A stretch of 64,000 bases of DNA from Cellulophaga sp. RHA19 (GCF_002813425.1 NZ_PHUL01000001.1:3711001-3775000); one strand, 5' to 3'; positions 39,688 to 48,596 are shown, numbered from the stretch's first letter. The notes: generated from the letters alone by a model not told the origin. Program-made: numbers and translations.

Positions 39688-40014
39688 ATGAATTGGGTAA
39701 TTTTACTAATTGCAGGTCTGTTTGAAGTTGCTTTTGCGTTCTGCTTAGGCAAAGCTAAAGAGGCAACAGGAACTGATATGTACTTATGGTACACAGGCTT
39801 TTTTATATGTTCTGCTGTTAGTTTTATTTTATTAATAAAAGCAATGCAAACCATACCTATTGGCACTGGTTATGCTGTATGGACAGGCATTGGAGCTGTA
39901 GGCATAGTACTTGTAGGTATTTTTGTTTTTAAAAATCCTGCCAATTTCTGGAGAATATTTTTTATAACTACACTTGTTGGGTCTATTGTTGGACTAAAAG
40001 CCGTGACACATTAA
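39688..40014 (+). CDS. Small multidrug-resistance (SMR) transporter, Gdx/SugE-like
   Basis: A 108-residue four-helix inner-membrane transporter. The essential Glu is Glu13 (WVILLIAGLFEVAFAF) and the helix-3 pattern PIGTGYAVWTGIGAVG matches Gdx/SugE guanidinium exporters better than EmrE-type drug pumps; this is a judgement from the motif, not a test. The start at 39688 (MNWVILLIAGLF) is standard; a TTG at 39658 would add ten residues. SMR proteins act as dual-topology dimers. The gene is followed after 14 bases by the ACT-domain gene. Confidence 0.88.
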   Translation: MNWVILLIAGLFEVAFAFCLGKAKEATGTDMYLWYTGFFICSAVSFILLIKAMQTIPIGTGYAVWTGIGAVGIVLVGIFVFKNPANFWRIFFITTLVGSIVGLKAVTH

Positions 40015-40028
40015 TTAAAAAGAAAAAA

Positions 40029-40427
40029 ATGTCTGGAAAAACTAATTTATCAGAATTACTAAAAGGTATGACTCCTAAACTTAACAAAGGGGAATACGTT
40101 TTTTGCACTATAAAAGACAGTAGCTCGCTAAATCGTAAAAACATAATTTGCGAATTTAAAGAAGCAGAAGGTATTACTATTGTTACAACAAAAAACTATG
40201 CTGACGAACAAGGGTTTACTTATAGTTTTATTGCAAGTTGGATTACACTTACTATACACTCATCATTAGAAGCCGTAGGGCTAACAGCAGCTTTTTCTAC
40301 AGAACTTACTAAACACAATATAAGCTGTAATGTAATTGCTGCATATTATCATGATCACATATTTGTAGATAAAAACGATGCTAAAAAAGCTATTTCTGTA
40401 CTTAAAGAATTAGCAGAAAAACAATAA
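40029..40427 (+). CDS. ACT-domain protein (ACT_3/ACT_7-like)
   Basis: A 132-residue protein resembling the small stand-alone double-ACT proteins: N-terminal GMTPKLNKGEYVFCTI and C-terminal WITLTIHSSLEAVGLTAAFSTELTKHNISCNVIAAYYHDHIFVDKNDAKKAISVLKEL. ACT domains bind amino acids. No catalytic domain is attached, so a sensor or regulatory role is inferred. Placed 14 bases after the SMR gene, it could be co-transcribed with it. Confidence 0.88.
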   Translation: MSGKTNLSELLKGMTPKLNKGEYVFCTIKDSSSLNRKNIICEFKEAEGITIVTTKNYADEQGFTYSFIASWITLTIHSSLEAVGLTAAFSTELTKHNISCNVIAAYYHDHIFVDKNDAKKAISVLKELAEKQ

Positions 40428-40544
40428 TAATTAATTTTAAAAAACTGTAAAACAGTCATTTCACGGAAAACAGGGAGTATTTATTTTTATTAGTCTATTA
40501 GTTTTGGAGTATTAAAATAAAAAAACAACTAAACCTTTTTTACG

Positions 40545-41021
40545 ATGAATACAGATACTATTAAACAAAGATTAAATTCACAAGGAATTTATCACTCTGA
40601 TGATAATATACTAGACAAAAGAAGTGTTATTGGCTACGAGAAAAAATTTAAACTAAGTTGGATGGCAACACAACTTAATACGTTTATTGTGGTTACAGAT
40701 TTTAAAGATGAAAAAATCACCTCTACAATAGTAGACCAACACTTAACAGAATCATTTAATTTTACAAAGAAAAATTATACTGGTTGGCCAAGAGGTTTGC
40801 AGTCTGCAATTGGTGTTGTATCAATATTAATTTCTAATAATATTGACGAAGACGCAAAAGAATATTGCAAAAAATTAAAATCTGGTAAAAAATGGGCAGG
40901 ATTCACAATTCCAGTAATTTTTAATCCAGATACCAAAGAAGTACATCAATTTGATAAAAACCCAATGTGGGGACGCATCTATTATCCTCACTTTAAAAAA
41001 ATGATTAATAGCCTAAAATAA
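40545..41021 (+). CDS. Hypothetical protein
   Basis: A 158-residue soluble protein, Lys-rich, with no recognised family. Two patches look conserved in kind: WMATQLNTFIVVTDF (residues 39-53) and KNPMWGRIYYPHFKKMI at the C-terminus, with a hydrophobic stretch GLQSAIGVVSILISNN in between. No signal peptide. It stands alone, with 117 bases to the ACT gene and 121 to the next gene. Confidence 0.6.
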   Translation: MNTDTIKQRLNSQGIYHSDDNILDKRSVIGYEKKFKLSWMATQLNTFIVVTDFKDEKITSTIVDQHLTESFNFTKKNYTGWPRGLQSAIGVVSILISNNIDEDAKEYCKKLKSGKKWAGFTIPVIFNPDTKEVHQFDKNPMWGRIYYPHFKKMINSLK

Positions 41022-41142
41022 ATTACAAAGAGTTAACCTTTAAACTGTAAAAAGTTAATTAAACATTAAGTTATCAATGCTTTAAAAATAAACAACTTAT
41101 ATGATTAAAAAAGGATGTAAATTTTGCTCTTAAAAAACCCAA

Positions 41143-41610
41143 ATGAAGGAATTGGACGAGAAAATTTACATGCAAATTTTACAATTATCTAAGACAGCAG
41201 ATTTGCTTATAGAAAAAGAAGAATACACCAATGCATTACAAAAATACTGGCTTGCTTATGATCTAATACCAGAGCCTAAAACAAAATGGGAAACAAGCAC
41301 TTGGGTATTGGCTTCTATTGGCGATATTAACTTTGTTAATAAAGATTATAAAGCTGGCGTAAAAAACTTATCTGACGCTATGCACTGTCCTGATGCTATT
41401 GGCAACCCTTTTATACATTTAAGATTAGGACAATGCCAATTAGAAATTGGAAACAAATACAGAGCAGAATGCGAACTTAATAGAGCCTATGCCATAAAAG
41501 GTAAACCTATTTTTATGCAAGAAGACAAGAAATATTTTGACTTTTTAAACACCAGAGTAGATTTAACTCCACAAAAGAAAAAGTGGTGGAAGCTTTTAAA
41601 AAGCGAATAA
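41143..41610 (+). CDS. TPR-like small protein
   Basis: A 155-residue helical protein with two or three TPR-like repeats (ADLLIEKEEYTNALQKYWLAYDLIPEPKTKWE; VLASIGDINFVNKDYKAGVKNLSDAMHCPDAIGNP; HLRLGQCQLEIGNKYRAECELNRAY) and a basic C-terminus (QKKKWWKLLKSE). Proteins of this shape appear near toxin-immunity loci in other bacteria (from memory), but there is no toxin gene here. The start is 121 bases after the preceding gene. Confidence 0.7.
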   Translation: MKELDEKIYMQILQLSKTADLLIEKEEYTNALQKYWLAYDLIPEPKTKWETSTWVLASIGDINFVNKDYKAGVKNLSDAMHCPDAIGNPFIHLRLGQCQLEIGNKYRAECELNRAYAIKGKPIFMQEDKKYFDFLNTRVDLTPQKKKWWKLLKSE

Positions 41611-41634
41611 AACAATCAGCTAAAATGGTTTTTT

Positions 41635-41642
41635 TATCTTTG
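41635..41642 (+). promoter_or_regulatory. -7 promoter element of the APC permease gene
   Basis: TATCTTTG, 25 bases upstream of ATG 41668. No good TTG at the expected -33 position. Confidence 0.6.
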
Positions 41643-41667
41643 TACGAGTAAAACTAGACTTGTATAA

Positions 41668-42960
41668 ATGACAAACCAAAATTCTAAAATAAAATTACGA
41701 GATGCCATATCTATTGGTATAGGTGGTATGGTTGGCGGTGGCATTTTTGCAGTGTTAGGACTTGCAGTTTCCCTTGCAAAAGGTGGTACACCAATAGCAT
41801 TTTTATTTGCAGGTATGTTAGCTCTTATAACATCTTATAGTTACGTTAAACTTTCTAAAACCTACCCAGACAGAGGTGGTACTGTAAAGTTTATAAACAA
41901 AGGCTTTGGAGTTTCTATATTTAGCGGCGCCATAAATAATTTACTTTGGGTTAGCTATATTATTATGCTATCCTTATACGCTAGTGCTTTTGGCTCTTAT
42001 GCCCCTAACTTACTAGAAATTACAACACATAAAACATTAGATTTTCATATTTACGCTAGTGGTATTATTATTTTAGCTACCGTTATAAATTACTACAGTA
42101 TTACGGTTGTGGGTAAAATAGAATCTTACGCAGTAATTATAAAACTGGTAATATTAATCTCTTTTATTTTTGTTGGCGCTTATGGTTTATTTGGCAATCC
42201 TAACCTATCACAACTAGCAATATCCCAATGGGAAAATCCTGTTAAACTATTTGCTGGCGGTATGGTTATTTTTGTTGCTTACGAAGGTTTTGAACTTATA
42301 GCAAATGCCGCGCCTGACATAATAAATCCAGAAAAAAATATTCCTAAGGCCTATTACTACTCTGTAATTTTTGTAATAATCCTTTATATAATTATTGCTT
42401 TTGTTACTGTTGGCTCCCTACCCTTTTCTAAAATCGCAATTGCAAAAGATTATGTTTTGGCAGAAGCTGCTGAGCCAATGCTTGGCAAAATTGGATTTTC
42501 AATTATTACAATAGCTGCTTTAATTTCTACTTTTTCAGCTATTAATGCTTCATTGTATGGTGGCAGTCGTGTTAATTTTGAAATTGCTCAGGATGATGAG
42601 CTTCCTCATAATTTTTTATCTAAATTATGGAATCAACCTATAGGACTATTAATTACAGCTTTAGCAACATTAGTTTTAGTTAATGTATTGGACTTAGAGA
42701 GTATTTCTACAGCTGGCAGTGTTGGTTTTTTAGTAATATTTGGCATTGTTAATTTAGCTGGTTACAGAAGAGCAAAAGAAACTGGGTCTAAAAAAAGTAT
42801 TCCTTTAATTGGTTTTACACTTTGTATAATAGCTACTTTGGCTTTATTACAACAACAATATACCTCTAATGTTTTAGGAGTAATTATATCTTTAAGTATA
42901 ATTGCATTATGCTTTGTTTTAGAGTGGATTTACAAAAAAACAGAGAAAAACAAAGTATAA
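41668..42960 (+). CDS. APC-superfamily amino-acid/polyamine permease
   Basis: A 430-residue inner-membrane transporter with about 12 helices. The first helix break GIGGMVGGGIFAVLGLAVSLAKGG (residues 11-34) carries the APC G-x-GxGGGIF signature, and helix 6 has FVAYEGFELIANAAPDIINPEKNIPKA with a typical Glu-Gly-Phe pattern. It probably imports or exchanges amino acids; the substrate is not predictable. The upstream -7 element and lack of a neighbour suggest a single-gene transcript. Confidence 0.9.
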   Translation: MTNQNSKIKLRDAISIGIGGMVGGGIFAVLGLAVSLAKGGTPIAFLFAGMLALITSYSYVKLSKTYPDRGGTVKFINKGFGVSIFSGAINNLLWVSYIIMLSLYASAFGSYAPNLLEITTHKTLDFHIYASGIIILATVINYYSITVVGKIESYAVIIKLVILISFIFVGAYGLFGNPNLSQLAISQWENPVKLFAGGMVIFVAYEGFELIANAAPDIINPEKNIPKAYYYSVIFVIILYIIIAFVTVGSLPFSKIAIAKDYVLAEAAEPMLGKIGFSIITIAALISTFSAINASLYGGSRVNFEIAQDDELPHNFLSKLWNQPIGLLITALATLVLVNVLDLESISTAGSVGFLVIFGIVNLAGYRRAKETGSKKSIPLIGFTLCIIATLALLQQQYTSNVLGVIISLSIIALCFVLEWIYKKTEKNKV

Positions 42961-43037
42961 AAAAGAACAGTTTAATAATTGTACATTTCCTTGTAATACA
43001 TTAACATAAATACATATTTTTATAGAAATTTTACCAT

Positions 43038-43045
43038 TATTTTTG
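43038..43045 (+). promoter_or_regulatory. -7 promoter element of the K+/H+ antiporter gene
   Basis: TATTTTTG, 25 bases before ATG 43071. The -33 half is not seen at standard spacing. Confidence 0.55.
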
Positions 43046-43070
43046 TGAGCTTATAAAAATTAACGCTTGT

Positions 43071-44531
43071 ATGAATTTAACCATTGAAAATATTGTTTTA
43101 GTTGGCTCTATTCTTCTTTTTATTAGCATTATAGTAGGTAAAACATCTTATAAATTTGGAGTACCAACCTTACTATTATTTTTAGTAATAGGAATGCTTG
43201 CTGGGTCTGACGGCATTGGAGGTATTAAGTTTGATGATCCTAAACTTGCACAGTTTATAGGTATAGTATCTTTAAATTTTATTCTTTTTTCTGGTGGATT
43301 AGATACCAACTGGAACACTGTAAAACCTATACTAAAAGAAGGTATTGTACTCTCTACCATAGGCGTCCTTTTAACCGCAGTTACTATAGGTACTTTTGTA
43401 TTTTATATTACAAATTTTACAATTTATGAAAGTATGCTACTTGGCTCTATTGTGTCTTCTACAGATGCTGCTGCTGTATTTTCTATTTTAAGATCTAAAA
43501 ACTTAGCATTAAAAAATAATTTAAGACCAACCTTAGAGTTAGAAAGTGGTAGTAATGACCCTATGGCATATGTGCTAACACTTGCCTTTTTAACACTAGT
43601 AATAAATCAGGACCAGAGTATATTCTCTATCATACCAATGTTTATACAACAAATGGCATTTGGTGCAATAGCAGGTTTTGGTTTTGGTAAACTTAGCAAG
43701 TACATTATAAATAAAATTAAACTAGATTTTGAAGGCCTTTACCCAGTGCTGGTAATTGCATTAATGTTTATTACATTTTCTGCAACAGACTTTGTTGGCG
43801 GTAATGGTTTTTTAGCAATTTATATTTGTGCTGTTTATTTAGGTAATCAAGATTTAATTCATAAAAAAACCATTTTAAAAATGTACGATGGTTTAGCTTG
43901 GTTAATGCAAATTGTATTATTCTTAACGCTTGGCTTGCTCGTTTTCCCTTCTAAAATTGTTCCTGTTTTTGGCATTGGAATACTTATATCTTTATTCTTA
44001 ATTTTAGTAGCACGCCCTGTAAGTGTATTTCTAAGTCTACTCTTTTTTAAAATGAAATTTAGACGTCGTTTTTATATTTCTTGGGTTGGTTTACGTGGTG
44101 CAGTACCAATTGTATTTGCTACGTACCCTTTATTGGCTGGTATAGACAAAGCAGATATGATGTTTAACATCGTATTTTTTATTTCGGTTTCTTCTGTATT
44201 AATACAAGGTACAACACTGTCTGTAATGGCTAAATGGTTAAACGTAGCATTACCTAATGAAGAAAAAAAACTAAGTGCTACAGATCTTCTAATGGAAGAC
44301 AACCCAAAAGCATTAATTAAAGAAATTCCTGTTACTGCTAATTGCTATGCTGTAAATAAAAAAATTGTAGATCTAGGTTTTCCTAAGCACGCAATTATAG
44401 CAATGATACGTAGAGATAACAAATATGTAACACCAAACGGATCTACTGTTATTGAAGATAAAGACATTTTAGTGGTACTTGCAGATAAACAAGAAGCTAT
44501 AGAAAATGTAAAAAACTGCCTTAACAAGTAA
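43071..44531 (+). CDS. Potassium/proton antiporter, NhaP2/CvrA type
   Basis: A 486-residue cation:proton antiporter. About 12 membrane helices span residues 7-385, with LILFSGGLDTN-type (FILFSGGLDTNW), SIVSSTDAAAVFSIL and ELESGSNDPMAYVLT motifs; the SND motif marks the ion-binding Asp pair. Residues 398-486 form a cytoplasmic RCK_C/TrkA-C domain (IKEIPVTANCYAVNKKIVDLGFPKHAIIAMIRRDNKYVTPNG). The CorC/HlyC domain at the C-terminus of E. coli CvrA is absent. Its role is K+ or Na+ extrusion under osmotic or alkaline stress (family knowledge). Confidence 0.92.
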   Translation: MNLTIENIVLVGSILLFISIIVGKTSYKFGVPTLLLFLVIGMLAGSDGIGGIKFDDPKLAQFIGIVSLNFILFSGGLDTNWNTVKPILKEGIVLSTIGVLLTAVTIGTFVFYITNFTIYESMLLGSIVSSTDAAAVFSILRSKNLALKNNLRPTLELESGSNDPMAYVLTLAFLTLVINQDQSIFSIIPMFIQQMAFGAIAGFGFGKLSKYIINKIKLDFEGLYPVLVIALMFITFSATDFVGGNGFLAIYICAVYLGNQDLIHKKTILKMYDGLAWLMQIVLFLTLGLLVFPSKIVPVFGIGILISLFLILVARPVSVFLSLLFFKMKFRRRFYISWVGLRGAVPIVFATYPLLAGIDKADMMFNIVFFISVSSVLIQGTTLSVMAKWLNVALPNEEKKLSATDLLMEDNPKALIKEIPVTANCYAVNKKIVDLGFPKHAIIAMIRRDNKYVTPNGSTVIEDKDILVVLADKQEAIENVKNCLNK

Positions 44532-44571
44532 CTTTAATATAAATTAACATTTACTTATTTATAGATTAAAG

Positions 44572-44579
44572 TACATTTG
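44572..44579 (+). promoter_or_regulatory. -7 promoter element ending four bases before a GTG start
   Basis: TACATTTG (TAnnTTTG). The expected transcript start falls at about 44583-44586, that is, on the GTG of the next gene. The -33 region is poor. Confidence 0.5.
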
Positions 44580-44583
44580 CGGC

Positions 44584-44964
44584 GTGAAAAAAACAGTAAA
44601 ATTTATAGGCGCACTTTTACTTACTACATTGTATTGCTTAGCAATAGGTGTTGTAACACAATCTCTTGCGTCTTATAATGTAGAAGAAATTTCTACAGCA
44701 AAAGAAGTTCAGTTTTCATACAATGCATCTAACAACTTCTTTACGCAGACTTCACAAACCGAAAACATTGTTGACATTCCTAGTAATAACAGCAATTTTC
44801 CTTCTACATTAAAAGATATATTTAAGAATTTTATAGCGTCTAATACCTCTGCTAGTCAGCACAGTATATTATCGCTAAATTCTAATTATTACAGTACTTA
44901 TATTAACTTTTTAGTACAATTTAAAAAGTTAAAACTCATATTTCCTTTTCATTATTTCTTGTAA
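44584..44964 (+). CDS. Small exported protein of unknown function, GTG start, possibly leaderless
   Basis: A 126-residue protein beginning with GTG and a classic export signal or anchor (KKTVKFIGALLLTTLYCLAIGV). The mature part is Ser/Asn/Thr-rich, with no family I recognise, and ends in a hydrophobic stretch FKKLKLIFPFHYFL that could touch a membrane. The start codon lies four bases after a -7 promoter element, so the mRNA would begin at or just before the GTG. The AT-rich composition is like its neighbours. Confidence 0.6.
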   Translation: MKKTVKFIGALLLTTLYCLAIGVVTQSLASYNVEEISTAKEVQFSYNASNNFFTQTSQTENIVDIPSNNSNFPSTLKDIFKNFIASNTSASQHSILSLNSNYYSTYINFLVQFKKLKLIFPFHYFL

Positions 44965-45073
44965 TTAAGTTGATACATTTTTTATTGCAACCGCAGTAAA
45001 ACCAATTTAACTAAAGGCTCTGTATATACACATAGCCACACTTTTATTTACATCAACTTTAAAAAATTACATA

Positions 45074-45568
45074 ATGGATTTAGGAACAGATATAATAGCA
45101 ATTATAATAGTAATAGTATGCATATTACCTTTTATATTAATAGCTAAAGGACGAAAAAAGAAAGAGAAAAAAATGCTAGCAGCACTACAAGAAGTAGCAA
45201 ATAGAGACAACTGTACAATTAATGATTATGAAATAAGCGCCAACTTTATTATTGGTATTGACCATAAACAAAATAGGGTTTTCTATTACAAAAATGAAGA
45301 AGGAGTAATAAACGAGGGAATAGTAAACTTAGAAGGTATTAAAACCTGTAAAATAGGCACAAAAAGTAAAACCATAAATACTAATAAGGATAGAAAAGAG
45401 TATATAATACAAGGCTTATATTTAAAATTTATTCCTCGTTTTAATAACAACCCAGAAGCTTTATTTCATGTGTATGATTCCGACTTAAAAATGCAACTAA
45501 CAGGGGAACTACAGTTAGCAAAAAAATGGGAAACATTAATTAATAAAAAGTTACTACAGTTTAACTAA
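45074..45568 (+). CDS. Small membrane-anchored hypothetical protein
   Basis: A 164-residue protein with one N-terminal membrane helix (residues 5-25, DIIAIIIVIVCILPFILIA) followed by a basic stretch KGRKKKEKK, which puts the rest in the cytoplasm. The soluble part has mixed strands (FIIGIDHKQNRVFYYKNEEGVINEGIVNLEGIKTCKIG; IIQGLYLKFIPRFNN). I do not recognise a family. The gene is followed by a terminator and precedes a convergent GH16 gene. Confidence 0.65.
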   Translation: MDLGTDIIAIIIVIVCILPFILIAKGRKKKEKKMLAALQEVANRDNCTINDYEISANFIIGIDHKQNRVFYYKNEEGVINEGIVNLEGIKTCKIGTKSKTINTNKDRKEYIIQGLYLKFIPRFNNNPEALFHVYDSDLKMQLTGELQLAKKWETLINKKLLQFN

Positions 45569-45571
45569 CTT

Positions 45572-45605
45572 AAAAAGCCCTTTACAACAGTAAAGGGCTT
45601 TTTAA
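45572..45605. terminator. Bidirectional terminator
   Basis: AAAAAGCCCTTTAC / GTAAAGGGCTTTTT hairpin with loop AACA, between the hypothetical gene and the GH16 gene. Confidence 0.88.
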
Positions 45606-45623
45606 GTTTCAATTATTTAAAGG

Positions 45624-46550
45624 TTAATTATCTTTTAATTCCCAAGATCTAACCCAATCATAATACGTTGTTCTATCAGATTTACTTGCTGTCATTCCTC
45701 CATCTTCAGGAACAGGATTCCAGTCATAAGTTTCTACCACCAACCTTAAATACATTTGCAAACTAAACTCAGCTTTAGGAGTTACAGTATAAACTTTTTT
45801 ACCATCAAGATAAAACTCTATTTCTGTAGGACTCTTCCACCAAGCACCATAAATATGGTAATCTTCCCAAACCTTTTCACCTGTAGTTACATTATTTCCT
45901 TCAGATCCAACTGGAGTTTCTTCACAGTTAGTATTTCTACTGTGCGTATTTGAATGCATTGTTTCATCAAAAGTTTTAGCAAAATTTGCTGTTCCTGTAA
46001 TTTGCCCAACACATTCTTGTATATCCAATTCTGTTACCCTCTTGTCACATCCTTCTCCCTCTCCAACAACATTAATTAACCAAAATGTAGAAGACATAAA
46101 AGTTTTATTTGCTTTCATACTACACTCTACATAAGTACCAACCTGCACTGCATTTTTAGAGTAGATATTAGAACCTGCATGAGTAAAAGTATCTCCATTA
46201 ACCACTTCTGGCTCATTTAACTCATATGGCGTAAGCATTAAATTACCCTCAGCTTGTGATACAGTATTTGCTTTAAAAATTCCTGGAGCTCTTCCTATCC
46301 AGCGTGTACTGGTATTTACCCATTTAACTTCATCAAAGTTATTATTATTAAACTCATCTGAAACGTTTTCTATTTTAGTCCATTTTTTTCCAGAAGGAGC
46401 AGGATTATTATCATCTACAAAAAATGGAGCCTCTAAAACAATGGCTTTTCCTACAGCACTATTAACAGTATCATCATCACTAGAACTGCTACATGATAAA
46501 CTACTAAAAACCATTAATACAGCTAAATACTTTAAATTTATTCTAAACAT
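45624..46550 (-). CDS. GH16-family glycoside hydrolase, surface lipoprotein
   Basis: A 308-residue enzyme with lipobox LSC (Cys20) followed by SSSSDDD, an acid-rich stretch of the kind that exports lipoproteins to the surface in Bacteroidetes. The GH16 catalytic motif is ELDIQE (Glu174-Leu-Asp176-Ile-Gln-Glu179), the ExDxxE form with beta-bulge found in agarases, porphyranases and laminarinases. Aromatic segments WKSPTEIEFYLDGKKVY and TTYYDWVRSWEL fit the beta-jelly-roll. The substrate is probably a marine galactan or beta-glucan, which is inference. The gene has a -7 promoter element at 46569-46576 and diverges from polyphosphate glucokinase. Confidence 0.9.
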   Translation of the reverse strand: MFRINLKYLAVLMVFSSLSCSSSSDDDTVNSAVGKAIVLEAPFFVDDNNPAPSGKKWTKIENVSDEFNNNNFDEVKWVNTSTRWIGRAPGIFKANTVSQAEGNLMLTPYELNEPEVVNGDTFTHAGSNIYSKNAVQVGTYVECSMKANKTFMSSTFWLINVVGEGEGCDKRVTELDIQECVGQITGTANFAKTFDETMHSNTHSRNTNCEETPVGSEGNNVTTGEKVWEDYHIYGAWWKSPTEIEFYLDGKKVYTVTPKAEFSLQMYLRLVVETYDWNPVPEDGGMTASKSDRTTYYDWVRSWELKDN

Positions 46551-46568
46551 TTATAAATATTTTTCTTA

Positions 46569-46576
46569 CAAATATA
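46569..46576 (-). promoter_or_regulatory. -7 promoter element of the GH16 gene
   Basis: TATATTTG on the minus strand, 18 bases before the GH16 start; the -33 half is not at standard spacing. Confidence 0.55.
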
Positions 46577-46789
46577 CAAAAAACAACTAGTGCAGATCTA
46601 AAATATACCTAAAACCTGTATCTAATAATTAATTGTAGACTTTTGAGTATTTTAAGAGTATTAATATTTAAATTCTTAAATTACTTACTAATAGTAATTT
46701 ATAAGAATCTACTATTATTTTAATGACATGTAAAAACCTATTAAATACTACATAGATTTATTTAATAGATACTCTTTAAAGTTTTTTTG

Positions 46790-46797
46790 TTACTTTG
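46790..46797 (+). promoter_or_regulatory. Probable -7 element of ppgK
   Basis: TTACTTTG, a variant of TAnnTTTG, 24 bases before ATG 46822. Confidence 0.4.
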
Positions 46798-46821
46798 TTA
46801 ATCTAACTATAAAGCTACTAA

Positions 46822-47559
46822 ATGGAAGTTCTAGGTATAGATATTGGTGGTTCTGGAATTAAAGGAGCGCTAGTAAATGTTAAGACAGGAGAAAAAATTA
46901 CAGACCGTTTTAGAGTTCCTACTCCGCCTACAAAAAAGCCAAAAGAAATGGCTAAAGTTGTACATAAAATTATAAAGCATTTTAATTATGATGGTCCTGT
47001 TGGCTGTGGTTTTCCTACTTTAATTAAAGGTGGTGTTTGCAAAACACCTGGAAATTTACATAGTAAATGGGTTAATAAAGATGTTACTGCTTTGTTTACA
47101 GAAACTACAGGCTTGCCGTTTACAGTAATTAATGATGCAGATGCAGCTTGCCACGCAGAAATGAATTATGGTGTAGGTAAAGATCTTAAAGGTTTTGTTG
47201 TAATGATTACCATTGGAACCGGTTTAGGTAGTAGCGCTTATTTAGATGGCCAACTTATCCCTAATTTTGAGTTAGGTCAAATACCTTACAAAAAGCATAA
47301 AAAAATAGAACTTTGGGCTGCTGATTCTGCTAGACAACGAGAAGATCTTTCATTTAAAAAATGGGGAAAACGTGTAAATACTTTTTTAGAGTATGTAGAG
47401 TTGTTAGTCGCACCAGACACCATTGTTATAGGTGGTGGCATATCTAAAGAATTTGAAAAATTTAGTAAGTACATAAAAATTAACACTCCAGTAATACCTG
47501 CCGTATTAGAAAACCACGCCGGAATTATAGGCGCAGCATCTGCCACATTAAAAAAATAA
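46822..47559 (+). CDS. ppgK: Polyphosphate glucokinase (ROK family)
   Basis: A 245-residue sugar kinase that phosphorylates glucose, with polyphosphate and/or ATP as donor. The N-terminal phosphate-binding loop is DIGGSGIKGALV (residues 6-17); GFPTLIKGGVCKTPGNLHSKW and INDADAACHAEMNYG hold the sugar-binding and catalytic Asp; IGTGLGSSAYLDGQ is the second phosphate motif and VIGGGISK the adenosine motif. The short length and GNLHSKW segment fit the PPGK subfamily rather than ordinary ROK glucokinases. It could feed sugar released outside into glycolysis. Terminator follows at 47559. Confidence 0.9.
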   Translation: MEVLGIDIGGSGIKGALVNVKTGEKITDRFRVPTPPTKKPKEMAKVVHKIIKHFNYDGPVGCGFPTLIKGGVCKTPGNLHSKWVNKDVTALFTETTGLPFTVINDADAACHAEMNYGVGKDLKGFVVMITIGTGLGSSAYLDGQLIPNFELGQIPYKKHKKIELWAADSARQREDLSFKKWGKRVNTFLEYVELLVAPDTIVIGGGISKEFEKFSKYIKINTPVIPAVLENHAGIIGAASATLKK

Positions 47560-47597
47560 AAAAAGCCTTCATCTTATTATAGATGAAGGCTTTTTCT
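47559..47597. terminator. Bidirectional terminator after ppgK
   Basis: AAAAAGCCTTCATCT / AGATGAAGGCTTTTT hairpin with loop TATTAT, between convergent ppgK and the DUF6503-like gene. Confidence 0.88.
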
Positions 47598-47621
47598 TGT
47601 ATTACAACTTCAATTTATATA

Positions 47622-48533
47622 CTATTTTAAAATTTTTGCTCCTTCTGGTTTAGAAAAATAATTTTCTTCTACTTCATCAGAAAAACTAATATCACTAACA
47701 TCTATTTTAGTAATATATTCTCCTAACCCGTTTTCCTCTTCTTCATTAGACCAATAGGTTTTAAAACCTTTAGCAAATACAATACCGTCTACAGTTGTTG
47801 TTCCTTGGGTAACTGTAATTTTTTCAGGAGCGTGTCCACCTTCAGGGAAATACTCTGGATAAGAAACAATGTATTTAAAAGCATCCACTAAATTAGTTTC
47901 TGCATTTATATACATAATGTAATAATCATCTGGAGCAGAACCAACGCCACCATCATAAGTAACTTTAACTACATTTTCTGTTTTTCCATTAAAAGTTACT
48001 TGTGGTAACAACTCTAAGTTAACACCTTTACCATCAAAAACAAATGGTTGACCAGAAAAGTATATTGGAGTTAATGCCCAAAACTTAGTGTCATACTCAA
48101 AAGAAGTACTATCTTTTGCTTTAACCCAAGACTCTTTGCCATCCCAACCAAAAAAATTACTCTTGTCTGTTATGCTATTGTGTCTTGCTTTGTTATTCCA
48201 AGTATCTATTGTTTGGTAAGAATCTCTAATACCTTTACCATTTAATGGTTGGTAATTAAATCTAAAAGATAAATAACCATTAGAATACCATTTTTTTAAT
48301 CCGCCGTGCGCATCCATTGCACTCCATAAGACTTTACCTGCCTCTGTAGCATTTAATCTTTTACTGGCAGCAGTAACTCTTTTTTCTATCCAAGAGTTTG
48401 GTATTTGATATCCTAATTCTTCTGTTTGTTCTAGTGTATTTTTATCAGCTTGCTTTTTACTTGTTTCCTTACAAGCAACAAAACTTACTATTGCAAATAA
48501 ACTTACAAGTTTTACTATTATTTTCATTCTCAT
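47622..48533 (-). CDS. Lipoprotein of DUF6503-like family
   Basis: A 303-residue lipoprotein: signal with lipobox SFVAC (Cys21), then an acidic/Lys linker. The segment LWSAMDAHGGLKKWYSNGYLSFRF, repeated Trp/Tyr strands (SWVKAKDSTSFEYDTKFWALTPIYFSGQPF) and DYYIMYINAETNLVDAFKYIVSYPEY suggest a LolA-like beta sandwich that binds lipid or hydrophobic ligands. I associate it with DUF6503 from memory. A TypA gene lies further upstream on the same strand, separated by a terminator at 48597. Confidence 0.75.
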   Translation of the reverse strand: MRMKIIVKLVSLFAIVSFVACKETSKKQADKNTLEQTEELGYQIPNSWIEKRVTAASKRLNATEAGKVLWSAMDAHGGLKKWYSNGYLSFRFNYQPLNGKGIRDSYQTIDTWNNKARHNSITDKSNFFGWDGKESWVKAKDSTSFEYDTKFWALTPIYFSGQPFVFDGKGVNLELLPQVTFNGKTENVVKVTYDGGVGSAPDDYYIMYINAETNLVDAFKYIVSYPEYFPEGGHAPEKITVTQGTTTVDGIVFAKGFKTYWSNEEEENGLGEYITKIDVSDISFSDEVEENYFSKPEGAKILK

Positions 48534-48596
48534 CTATATTTATGTGTTAATATCTAGTAGTCGTTTTAACTTACAGAACATTTCAAAATTAAATAA

